Assembly: GCA_963575745.1 (NCBI GenBank)
Contig: CAUYUJ010014615.1
Location: 1 to 64,000 of the forward strand
DNA length: 64,000 bases
DNA from: Prorocentrum cordatum
Lineage: Eukaryota; Sar; Dinophyceae; Prorocentrales; Prorocentraceae
Direction of reading: 5' to 3'
Part shown: positions 8,061 through 16,248 of the stretch, one piece after another
Numbering within the stretch: position 1 is the stretch's first letter
How the letters are laid out: each line of letters starts with the position of its first letter
Notes under the pieces: generated by a model
What the model was told of the DNA's origin: nothing
The model's database searches: none
The model's input: the letters and a program-made list of their open reading frames with translations, nothing else
Translations under genes and position numbers: made by a program

Positions 8061-8176
8061 TGGCCGCAGTTGCGGGCAAGTGGAGCATGATGTTGATTGC
8101 CGCAGTTGCGGACAGTGTACGCTGGAAAAATCATCATCATCATCAATCATAATCATCATCATATCATCATATCATA
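8061..8176. other. Element 3' tail: two 12-mers and an ATC-rich run
   Basis: Exact 12-mers at 8064 and 8100 follow the stop codon. An AT-rich CATCAT/AATCAT run (about 8128-8174) then leads into the right-end palindromes. This may serve as the 3' UTR of the EEP gene. Confidence 0.5.
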
Positions 8177-8239
8177 CGTTCAAAGCAGTGCCGGGGCACT
8201 GCTTTGAACGCGTTCAAAGCAGTGCCGGGGCACTGCTTT
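8177..8239. repeat. Right end: two tandem palindromes, the second truncated
   Basis: 8177-8210 is a perfect 34-bp palindrome around a central GG (arms CGTTCAAAGCAGTGCC). 8211-8239 repeats it but loses the last five bases of the right arm. The 14-nt core equals that of the left end; the outer two bases differ (CG instead of TGC). The two copies abut with no spacer, whereas the left copies have a 6-bp spacer. Confidence 0.9.
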
Positions 8240-8278
8240 CGATCGTCGCCTCGTCGCCGTCATAAGGGCTTTCGGATT

Positions 8279-9199
8279 ATGGCGTCCGCGGCGCGACCCC
8301 GTGCAGCGCCGGCTGGAGGTGATGCTGATGGCGTGGCTGGCAGTGGCAACGCCAGCCGGGGAGACGATGATGCTGCAGACGTCAGCGCCGGCCGCGGCAT
8401 GGAGGTGCCAGCACTGGCCGGGGCGCTGGCTGCCGGGGCCGCCGTGGCTGCGGCTGGGCAGGCGTCGGCTGCCGTTGCTCCGCCAGCAGCGGCTAGGCCG
8501 CGTCGCGTCGGCAGGAAAAGGGCACCAGATGATGCTGACGGAGCTGCTGGAAAGCCCCCAAGCCAGCGGGCCAAGGTGCGAGGCGACGCCGCCGCCTCCC
8601 GGGAGCTCCCGCGCCTCAGAGGACCGGCCGCGGCGCACCAGCCTGGGGAGCTGTCGGCCGAGGATGGCGCTGACGAGAGCGAGGGGCGGAAATGTTACTT
8701 AAGACCGGCTTTTTCCTTAATGGCCGCTTCTGCAAGGCAGGTCGTTGGTGGAACCTCCGACTCCTCCCGCAGCCTCGCGGGGTGCGACCTCCGGCAGGCG
8801 GCGTCCGATGTGAACGAGGCGCCACTTAGAGCCTTGCAGCGTCGTGCGCGCATGGTGCCGCCGCCCGCTGCTGCTTCAGTCGAGGGTGGGGGGGCGGTGA
8901 GTGTGGGGGAGGGTGGTGCTGGACGAGGCCCGGAGCAGCCTCCGGCAGGTCTTCCTGCAGACCCCAGCCCCTTGGCGGATAACGCCCATGACCTGGTCTT
9001 GCGTAGCCCGTTTGTGCTGTGCAGGCGGTGCGGGGCGTACGTCTCCGCAGAGAGGGGTGCCAAGAGGCTGAAGGACTCGTGCCCGGGCCCCCTCCCGCCT
9101 CTCGACAGGTGTAGCCCTGCGGAGCGCGAGCGGCGCAGACGCCGCGAGAAGCTCCTGCAAGGCCTCCATCCCACCTCGGGTGCGAGCCTGGGGGCTTAG
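8279..9199 (+). CDS. Retroelement-like tail protein with CxxC-type motif
   Basis: The 306-aa frame opens at ATG 8279, right outside the element. The N-terminal 110 residues are Ala/Gly-rich low complexity with a basic patch (PRRVGRKRAPDD). The C-terminal 70 residues contain LCRRCGAYVS, then a cysteine in DSCPGP, then a basic helix and LLQGLHPTSG. From memory this CxRCGAY...C.GP...LxxGxHPxTG arrangement recurs at the C-termini of dinoflagellate reverse-transcriptase-type proteins, where it may be a zinc-binding tail. No reverse transcriptase core is present, so this would be a fragment or a domesticated tail. Confidence in coding is moderate and in the family assignment lower. Confidence 0.45.
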   Translation: MASAARPRAAPAGGDADGVAGSGNASRGDDDAADVSAGRGMEVPALAGALAAGAAVAAAGQASAAVAPPAAARPRRVGRKRAPDDADGAAGKPPSQRAKVRGDAAASRELPRLRGPAAAHQPGELSAEDGADESEGRKCYLRPAFSLMAASARQVVGGTSDSSRSLAGCDLRQAASDVNEAPLRALQRRARMVPPPAAASVEGGGAVSVGEGGAGRGPEQPPAGLPADPSPLADNAHDLVLRSPFVLCRRCGAYVSAERGAKRLKDSCPGPLPPLDRCSPAERERRRRREKLLQGLHPTSGASLGA

Positions 9200-9330
9200 C
9201 CTGCTAGTCGGCGCGGGTCTGACTAGCTGTTGGGGGCCTCAGTGGCCCGCTGGCCGGACGGCTAGCTCAGTTTACGGCTCACGGTCTGTTGTTTCTGCGG
9301 AGCTTCAGGACGTGGCGCGCCAGGGGGATC

Positions 9331-9331
<1 letters not shown>
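9200..9331. other. Short gap after the 8279 gene
   Basis: GC-rich sequence containing GCTAG/CTAGC pieces; nothing recognised. Confidence 0.3.
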
Positions 9332-9364
<33 letters not shown>

Positions 9365-9371
9365 CACACGC

Positions 9372-9428
<57 letters not shown>

Positions 9429-9472
9429 CACGCACACACGCACGCACGCACAACACACGCACACACGCACCC
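9332..9472. repeat. (CA)n and (CGCA)n microsatellite
   Basis: A CA run to about 9360 passes into an alternating purine-pyrimidine CGCA run to about 9472. Such sequence can take up the left-handed Z form. Open frames here (His-Thr-Arg-Ala repeats) are simple-repeat artefacts. Confidence 0.95.
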
Positions 9473-9767
9473 ATGCAGGATTCCTCGAACAGTGCTTGCA
9501 CGTATTGGATTCTTATGCGCGTATTAAGTGATTGGGTGGATGTGCCCCGGTTTCGCGGACCAATTCTAGCTTGCTCCCTTTTTGACCGATGGCCTCAACG
9601 ACTGCCTCAAGGGGGTCCCAAGAACCGCCAGGGATCCCAATGAGGCCTCCGAAAGGACCTCAAGAGGGTCAGAGCTCCCAAAACTGCTCCAGGAGGCCTC
9701 CGAGAGGCGTTCAGTAGGCTCGCGGAGCGAAAGCTTCACGAAGGCTTTATGGTTGACTCGTCTTCGT
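9473..9767. other. Degenerate CCTC/AGG-periodic sequence
   Basis: Includes an imperfect periodic stretch (about 9590-9720) with recurring AGGCCTCCGA and GGGTC-like pieces, similar in style to 15270-15960. No gene seen. Confidence 0.35.
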
Positions 9768-10415
9768 CGTCGCCCTCGTCTCCTGCTTCCTCCCCAATCC
9801 TTCTCCTCCTCCTCCTCCTCCTCCTCCTCCTCCTCCTCCTCCTCCTCCTCCTCCTCCCCCCACCCCTGCGTCCTCCCCCCTCCTGCTCCTCCGTTTCCTC
9901 TTCCCTCCGCTTCATGTTTTCAAGGATCGCGGCCGCCCCTCGCCGACAGGATCCTGAAAGGACCCCAAGAGTTTTGGTGCGACAGTTTCCCGAACTCTTG
10001 CTTCTACTGACGGCTCCTCCGCTTCCCAAACCGATGCAATTCGTTCGGCATCGTTGCTGGATGGTCTGGTGGCGATGCGCGAATCGTCCAGAATAGCAGT
10101 GCACATGACCACAGGAGGATGAGGAGGGGTTCAAGAATGGAGGAGGAAGAGGAGGGGGAGGAGGCGCAGGTGGAGAGGGAGGAGGAGGTGGAGGAAGCGG
10201 ATGAGGAAGCGGAGGAAGAGGTCGAGGAGGAGCTGGAGAGGGAGGGGAGGGAGGAGAGGGAGGAGGAGCAGGAGAAGGAGGCTGCAGAGGTAGGAGGACG
10301 TGCGGGGAGAGTGGAGGCAGGAAACGGAAGCAGGTATCAGCAGCAGGGAAGGTCAGGAGCAGTAGCAGGCGTTACCGCCGCCAGGAACGGGGGTGGTGGA
10401 GCGACCGCTGTGTGA
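9768..10415. repeat. Pyrimidine (CTC)n tract and purine (GGA)n tract
   Basis: A nearly pure CTC run lies at 9801-9857 inside a longer pyrimidine region. A purine-rich GAG/GGA stretch follows at about 10119-10300. Between them is ordinary sequence with no recognised gene. Leu/Ser and Glu/Arg runs encoded here are repeat products. Confidence 0.85.
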
Positions 10416-10483
10416 CATCTGGCAGTTGGTCATCATTCCCGAGCAGGCGGGTGCGGCCCGCCGCCTGTCGTTGCGGCGATCGC

Positions 10484-10513
10484 CCCCGCTGTCGCCGTCG
10501 TCGCCGTCGTCAG

Positions 10514-10604
<91 letters not shown>

Positions 10605-10605
10605 C
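10484..10605. repeat. (TCG)n/(CCG)n trinucleotide run
   Basis: GTCGCC units pass into CCG repeats and then uninterrupted TCG repeats. All frames are open on both strands, which explains the long frames covering this area. Confidence 0.95.
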
Positions 10606-10838
10606 CTCGTCGCGCCTCTCCCGCTGGCGGCGACCGCCCGCCCGCGCTCGGCCGGGGGTGCGAGTGCGCGCGCGCGTGGGCGCCGGGCGGGGGTTGGGGG
10701 GCGCAGCGCATTGCGGCGAGCGGCAGGGTGCTGGCTGGCGGGCTGCAAGCGGCCCCGCTCGGGGGGCCCCCAGCAGGCACCAGAGAGAGGCTGCCGAGGG
10801 TCGAGAGCCAAGACCGGCATGAGCGTAATTTTGTCGGA

Positions 10839-10880
10839 GATCCGCGCGGACCTCCGAGAAATCATGTTCATGGCGTTCTT
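10839..10880 (+). repeat. Copy 1 of 40-bp dispersed motif
   Basis: Core ATCCGCGCGGACCTCCGAGA then ATCATGTTCATG. The first part is a near-perfect 24-bp palindrome around CGCG. Related copies: 12343-12382, 45548-45580 and, reversed, 62597-62645. Confidence 0.55.
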
Positions 10881-12342
10881 GGTTGCTCCAGAGGGCGCGA
10901 GATCTGAGTCGGGAGCGAGACCGATGCGCACGCGCGCGCACGAGCTCACAGACGGATCTGGAGAGGACGCACTGCGCGAGCACTCGTGTCGCGAGGACGC
11001 CCTCGCGTGTGGGGGGGGGCGGGCCTGGCTCGTGCACGGAGGCGTGCCCCCCTCCCTCTGCCCACCTCGCCGGCCGCTTGCCTGCCAGCCGGTCCGGTGG
11101 TCAGCTCGCCTGGCCGCGGCCCGGCGAGGGCTCAGGCGCGTCGTGGCCCGCCCGCGCGCGTGCGCGTGGCTGGGCGCCCCCCGTCCGTTGCGAGCCCTCT
11201 CCCGGCCCCTGCTGGGTGCGCCTCGCGTGGCTTGGCATCGCTCGGGCGTGTGCATTGCTCCTTCGGCGAGGACCATCGAGGAGCATCCTTGATCATTTGG
11301 CGAAAAAGCCACGCACGAAGCCGAAAAAAGCACAGGGAATGGACGTCCGAGCGATGGCCAGGTGGACGCGTCCCGTGTACGTCTGGCTCGCGACGGCGGT
11401 GTCACCTCGCCCGCGGAGGAGAGAGGGCGCGCACGTGCCTCTCCCCGGGCTCCCCGGAGGCCGTGCGGGAGGTGGGGGGAGCTCCGCAGCCCCGCGTGTT
11501 TGCGCACGAGCGGGGCGTCGGAGGTTCGGCGGGTCTGAGCAAGTTGCGCATCTTATGCTGACGTCGAATTCTTGGAGGCCCAGGGGTTGGCACCAGCACC
11601 AGTAACGGCGGTTGCCTCCATCTAGGGCGGATGATCCAGAGATCGACGATGGTGGTGTTGTTCGGGCTTCTTAGATTCAGATCGCCGAGAGATTGCCACC
11701 GGGTTTTCGTGCAGTTGTCTTAGGGAAGTTTCGCTCAAAGACGACTTCCCCCCGCCAGTCGGAAGGTTTGTATGCTCGTTTTGTGGGTGGGCAGCCGTCG
11801 TATTTCTACGGCGCGACGCGCGCGTGCGAATGCCGAGCAAAAAGTGAGCCCGGGAGCTTATAGCTTGTATTTCTCACGGGTTCTTGATTCTTCTCCAATC
11901 GGTTGGCGAGGACAGCTAGTGGAATATCGATTGTTTGTGATGTGGGCCAACGTAGATCAACGGGGCACCAGTACATCTGGCCATAGCGTGTACGGTCCAG
12001 CGCGAGTCGAGGGTCAGCCGATGTCGTTCAGCAGCACCTTTGGAACGATGTCAGGAGGGATGGTCTCTTGCGAGAGGCCCGTAGAAGGCAGCACCACTGA
12101 CCCTGGCCGCCCATGCCCGTCAGCGGCCATCGTCCGGCGAAAGGGGGCGGACGGGGTGATGGCGAAGAGAACGAAGTGCATAAGCATGACCATATGACCA
12201 TGTGGGGTGTTCCAGAAAAGGCCCCGCTGTCGAGGATTGAAGGAGGTGCCATCTCTTCAGGGTTCAGGGCTCCCGGAACTCGCCATGTGACCACGAGCAG
12301 AAATTCGGGCGCCGCTAGGGAGGGGGGTCCAGCGCCGATCCA

Positions 12343-12382
12343 AGGATGTCTGCGCAGACCTACGGGCGCCATATGCTCATGC
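12343..12382 (+). repeat. Copy 2 of 40-bp dispersed motif
   Basis: GTCTGCGCAGACCTACGG followed by CATATGCTCATG aligns with the copy at 10839. The upstream 30 bases (AGGGGGGTCCAGCG, then CGATC) also match the copy at 45525-45580. Confidence 0.55.
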
Positions 12383-12422
12383 AGAGGTATCGTCTGCCAA
12401 AGAGTACGAGCAGGACGAGGTG

Positions 12423-12550
12423 TAGGAATTGGACGTTGACGGGGACGAAGAGGAGGATCAGGGGGACGACGACGAGGGGGAGGGCGAGGAGGAGGAGAGG
12501 AGAGGAGGGAGGACGACAAGAGGACTAAGGAGGAGGAGGAGGAGGAGGAG
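12423..12550. repeat. GGA-rich purine tract
   Basis: GAC/GAGG units become (GGA)n, ending exactly where the dispersed repeat at 12551 starts. The same junction order is seen at about 51024 and 63452. Confidence 0.85.
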
Positions 12551-12645
12551 GAGGACCAGTGTAAACCCAAGACGCATCAACGATGTTGTAATAGTTAATC
12601 CCCCCCTCCAAGTTCCATCTTCACAGGTCCCTGGAAGGATTTTTT
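12551..12645 (+). repeat. Dispersed repeat A, copy 1
   Basis: Begins GGACCAGTGTAAAC, includes GACGCATCAACGATGTTG and ends near AGGTCCCTGGAAGGATTT. Aligns clearly with 51024-51115 and more weakly with 63452-63540. All three copies follow a GGA microsatellite. Confidence 0.75.
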
Positions 12646-12654
12646 CACTGACGG

Positions 12655-12836
12655 AAATGCCCCGTTGGAAGACTACCAACCGCTTGAAAATCCAGAACCG
12701 TGCCAAAACACAGTTCCTTAGATTTCAACGCCGCGAATCAACGTTAGTGTTGTGTCCTGACGGTCCTCAGCCGTGCCAGAAAATTGTTGTTGGGACTTCA
12801 ACACCGCGAATCAACGTGAGTGTTGCGCCCTGATAA
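12655..12836 (+). repeat. About 74-bp tandem repeat, two to three copies
   Basis: TTCAACRCCGCGAATCAACG occurs at about 12724 and 12798, with CCGTGCCA blocks at the same offset. A third, partial unit precedes them. Confidence 0.75.
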
Positions 12837-12854
12837 TCATACATCGAGCGAAAA

Positions 12855-13230
12855 AAACAGTTGTGGGACGCCAGCCGTAATAGTCCTTGAAATACGCATG
12901 TAATCTCTTGTTTCGAATGTGCACGGCGCTACGGCAAGAGCCACATTTTGAAAAGGAGTTGCCTTCCATTTGTAAAGCTCTTGCACATGTTTCAGACTAA
13001 TGTGCCAGCGCAAAGTCGAGAGCCACATTTTGAACAGGAATCGTCTTTCATCCGTGATACTATGGCAAACGTTTAAGACGAATGCGCGCGGCGCTAAGAC
13101 GAGAGCCACAGCTTGAAACCCGCCCGTCCATCTGTGAAACTCTCGCAGACTTTTTAGACACACGTGTGCGGTGCTAAGACGAGTGCCACATTTTGGAAAC
13201 GGCCCGCCCTCCTTCCGCGAAATTGTTGCA
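12855..13230 (+). repeat. About 82-bp tandem satellite, four units
   Basis: Units share GAGAGCCACATTTTGAAA, a CCATCTGTGAAACTCT-like block and GAATGCGCGCGGCGCTAAGAC, at 80-84 bp spacing (blocks near 12938, 13019, 13103, 13183). The same unit fills the last 300 bases of the window. Confidence 0.85.
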
Positions 13231-14554
13231 AATTTGAAGCTTCAGGATCACACATGGCGAGGAAGTCTCAGCCGAAACGCCCGGCCCGCCCTACCGACAC
13301 GTCTCGGGGTGCGACAGGAAGGAGTTCTAAGGAAAAGGGGTGGAGGCGGAGGACGACGACGACGACGACGAGGGGTAGGAGAAGGAGGAGAAGGAGGAGG
13401 AGAGGAGGTGCAGAAGGAGGGAGTGTGTGTGTGTGTGGGAATGGTGGAGGCTGTGGGCGGTTGCGGCAGGGGGGTGGGAGGCGGCCTCGTCCTCGGTGCT
13501 CTCGCGGGCGCGGGCTCACAGCACGACTCCTCGTGGCTGCATCGGCCGGGGCCCCGAAGGGGCCAGCGCTGGCCGGGTCGGGCGACAAGATGGGGGGGAG
13601 TATGGCGTCAGGTCGGGAGGCGGTTTCGTCCTCGTTGCGCCCGCGGGCGCGGTCTGACTGTACGACCTCTCCTGCCTGCCTCGGCTGGGGCCCCGAAGGG
13701 GCCAGCACTTCGTCAGGTCGGACGGCGGGGGAGGGGGGCAGGGGGAGCAGGGGAAGGAGGGGTCACGAAATCTTCTGCTGGCATCCAGTTTCAGCCCCGC
13801 CGCCGCCGCTTCCCTCGATGCCATGGTCGCCTCCAGCGCCAGGCAAGCCAGTTGCGCGCGCTGCATCGCCCCCCCCCTTTGCTTTCGCCCTCCTTCCGCC
13901 GTCCGACCGGGGGGGGGCAGGCCCTTAGAGACCCCCTGGGGCCCTGAGAGGCCACCTCTGGTCCACGTTCGGCGGGTTCTCGAAACCCCGGGGTGGGGGG
14001 GTCAAGATCCTGTCCCCGGCGCTCAGGGTCGGGCCCTAGATTCCCACCCGGGCTCAAGTCATTCACTTCGTGGAACCACGTTCGCAGGGTCTTTCCACTT
14101 GATCGGAACCCTCTGGGGTTCTTGCCTCCTCCTGCAGGGCAGCAGTAGTAGTTGGCTGGCGATGGGGTGGAGGAGCGGGAAGATAAGAATGAGGAGGAGG
14201 GACAGTGGCAGGAGTAGCAGGGGGAGCAGCAAGAGGAGGGCCAGGAGCTCGGAGCTGGCCGCTTGCGGCATCGCCTGCCTGCTGCTTTCTCGCGCTCGCG
14301 ACCGCCAGGAGAACAGAATTTACATTTTTTGGGAGTTTACCGTGTCGCTGCTCATCTTGATCAGGCCCCGCGGCCCCGTGCACCGCCCCGCACCCGACCC
14401 GCCACGCGCGGGCGGCAAGGACGGGAGGAGGAGGAGGAGGAGGAGGAGGAGGAGGAGGAGGAGGAGGAGGAGACGAGAAGGGGTTCCTTCCTGAGTGGTC
14501 TACTTCAGCGGTGACCGGGATGGCTTCTTGCAGTAAGCCCGTTGCAACAAGAGT
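13231..14554. other. Low-complexity GC-rich stretch
   Basis: Contains (GAC)n/(GGA)n at 13351-13425, a GGA run at 14423-14472 and G/C homopolymers. Two imperfect copies of a CGGCTGGGGCCCCGAAGGGGCCAGC-like segment occur near 13540 and 13680, each after a GGAGGCGG(T/C)CTCGTCCTCG block, so a roughly 140-bp duplicated segment is present. No gene recognised. Confidence 0.45.
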
Positions 14555-14730
14555 TCGAGTTACAAATCCACCATAAGGGGAATCAGTTGGTAAACCGGCC
14601 ACAATAGGAATCAAATTGTAAATCCGCAGCAAACGAAATGAGTTTGTAAACCCGCCACCTCAAGCAATCACTTCGTCAAGATGTTCGACATAAGGCATCA
14701 ACATGTAAATCTGCGACAAAGGAAGGACTG
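14555..14730. repeat. Degenerate about 30-bp tandem repeat
   Basis: GTAAAYCCGCCACAA-like units recur, with GGAATCA/GCAATCA ends, four to five times. Less GC-rich than the flanks. Confidence 0.55.
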
Positions 14731-15269
14731 CGTAGAGGGACAATTCAATCAAATTCGGTTGAGCGGCCCGTGGTCTGCACCGAGTTCGCCAAACATATTT
14801 TTATGGTAATGTAGCATGTAGCACGATGGAGAAACAAAATACGTCTCAAGTGCGACACACTCCACATGTTTTCACTCAACGCATGAGCCTGTTCGGTGCG
14901 ATTTCAGGAGCCTCAAGCGATAACTCCTGTTACCGCGAAAAAAGGAGTCTCCGGCTGCGCTGCCGCGCATATCCGCTACCGCGCTTGGAGAAGCCGCGCA
15001 GTCAAACCGCAGCGATGTGTGGGCGTAGCGTTCACCTGGAACGGCTCTGTCTCGCGGCCCCTCTAGATTGTTTTGAGGCGCATGTCGGTATCTTTGGGAC
15101 TTCTTGGGGCCAGGGGTGTTTCAGGACAGCATGGGTCGTTTCAAGACCTATACTTGGGTTACTGTCGACTGGGCGGCGACGGAGCTGCGGTGGACAAGGG
15201 GAACATACGTCAACATAATGAGATGATTTTGTTGACGCTGTGTGTGTGCAGGATGTGTTCAAACCCCCA
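14731..15269. other. No recognised feature
   Basis: Mixed-composition sequence. I see no gene, clear repeat or motif. Confidence 0.4.
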
Positions 15270-15960
15270 TGGGCCTGCTTAAAGACCTCGTGAGGGCCTG
15301 TCGGAGGCTTCCTGGCGCCTCATGGGAGCTTCTGGGAGGCCTCTTAGGCCTTCTTGAGAGCCTCGTGGGAGCCTTCAGGGGCATCTTGGGGCTTTTGGGT
15401 GGCCTATTGGGACCTGTGGGAAGCCTTTTGGGAGCTTCTTGGGGGCCTCTTGGGGACTTCTTTGGCGCTTCCTAGGGCCTCTTGGAAGCGTCTTGGGGTC
15501 CTCTTAACACTTCAGGCGCTTTTTGGTTGCCTCTTGGGGACCTCGCAGGCCGTCTGGGAACGATCCTGGGCGCCTCTGGAGCCCGTCGTGGACGCCTTGA
15601 AGACGAGTAAGGAGAGAATGCCAAAAGTGCACGCGCACCCATAGGTTTTTGCGCAGTCAGGCTTTAGGATGCGTGTTGAACAGTTTAGCCTTTAGGATGC
15701 GTGTTGAGGGGCTCCTGTGGGGCCCTCCGGGGCCTTTCCTGCGGACTCTTGGGGCCGCCTTGAGGCCATCGCGGCCGTCTTGGAGGCTACGGTGGGCCTT
15801 CCCGGACGCCGTAGAGCCGTAGAGGGCCACCTTGTCCGACTTGGAGGCAACAGTAGCTGTCTTGGAGTCCATTTGGGGTCATCTTGGCCTCCTTGGAGGC
15901 CCTCTCGAAGCCGCCGTGGGGGTGGTGGGCGCCCCGGGGAGGGGGGAGGGTCCCATGGAC
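15270..15960. repeat. Degenerate CTTGGGAGCCTC-type periodic repeat
   Basis: GCCTCTTGGGAGCTTCTTGG-like units of about 14-16 bp recur through two blocks (15280-15560 and 15710-15910). A 25-bp block ending AGGATGCGTGTTGA is directly duplicated at about 15665 and 15692. The Gly/Leu-rich frames here are products of the repeat. Confidence 0.6.
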
Positions 15961-16083
15961 CCTCCTTCCTGGAACTTGGCACTTGGGAACAAGTCGGGAA
16001 AATAGCAAGTACAAGGACGGAGTGTTTGGACAGTGGGCGACATTAGCTTCGGACAGCTGTAGCCTCAGGGTGCGAATTACTGG

Positions 16084-16248
16084 ATACAAATAGTGGTGTC
16101 GATGGCTTGGGGCAGGACTGACTCGACAAAAACACTGGCGCCGATGACTTGGGGCAATAATTACGTACTCGACGAAACAAAGGTGCCAGTTACCTTGGGC
16201 ACGAATTGCTCAGTAAACGTACAGTGGTGCCAATGACTTGGGGCAAAA
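16084..16248. repeat. About 45-bp tandem repeat, four units
   Basis: Units share GTGGTGCCAATGACTTGGGGCA followed by an ACTCGACAAAA-like tail. The array stops where the larger minisatellite begins. Confidence 0.7.

Larger units (their letters stand above)
264..8111 (+). repeat. Field of 40 dispersed CCGCAGTTGCGG 12-mers
   Basis: Exact copies start at 264, 567, 1315, 1343, 1966, 1990, 2747, 3021, 3644, 3772, 4116, 4309, 4543, 5012, 5396, 5754, 5835, 6193, 6301, 6628, 6817, 7393, 7663, 7702, 7945, 8064 and 8100. Near copies start at 963, 1808, 2172, 2423, 3263, 3348, 4194, 4433, 4736, 5276, 6728, 7088 and 7795. The sequence is a dyad, CCGCA-GT-TGCGG, and all copies face the same way. Mean spacing is about 200 bp, with a few pairs 24-39 bp apart. 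Twenty-two exact copies are inside reading frames (15 encode x-A-V-A, three R-S-C-G, four P-Q-L-R) and five are outside. Seven near copies differ only at base 8, four of them synonymously. I found no exact copy in 8240-64000. Confidence 0.95.
36..8239 (+). mobile_element. Candidate 8.2 kb palindrome-bounded DNA transposon
   Basis: Seen: paired palindromes with the shared core TTCAAAGCAGTGCC/GGCACTGCTTTGAA lie at both edges (36-155 and 8177-8239). Between them are plus-strand genes, including a DDD transposase and an EEP-fold protein, plus 40 copies of one 12-mer running from 264 to 8111 and absent outside. Inference: the block is one mobile unit of the pogo/Tc1-mariner type with extra genes and unusual doubled palindromic ends. 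The outer edge is uncertain: on the left the inverted repeat extends past the core into GGAGGGCCTCCGCCCTCAG-like sequence, and on the right the last palindrome is truncated after GGCACTGCTTT. I cannot identify a target-site duplication with confidence. A 20-bp direct repeat (145-164 and 185-204) lies just inside the left end. The transposase frame is broken upstream, so autonomy is uncertain. Confidence 0.6.
10606..12422. other. GC-rich stretch without a recognised gene
   Basis: Frames of up to 300-380 codons overlap here but show only Arg/Ala/Pro/Gly-rich composition and no family motif. Two members of a 40-bp dispersed motif lie inside (10839-10880 and 12343-12382). 11600-12050 is less GC-rich and also unrecognised. 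Confidence 0.4.

Noticed and set aside
264-8111. CCGCAGTTGCGG field as a CRISPR array
   Set aside because: Copies are 12 bp, irregularly spaced, within genes, and the intervals are coding sequence rather than spacers.
264-8111. 12-mer as a bacterial DNA-uptake or HIP1-type repeat from contamination
   Set aside because: The genes use ATG starts after pyrimidine tracts with leader-like sequences, and the flanking DNA is dinoflagellate-like; the motif is confined to one element rather than spread over the window.
10353-11507. 384-codon minus and 299-codon plus frames
   Set aside because: They cross a TCG/GAC microsatellite, overlap each other and have Arg/Ala/Pro-rich composition with no motif.
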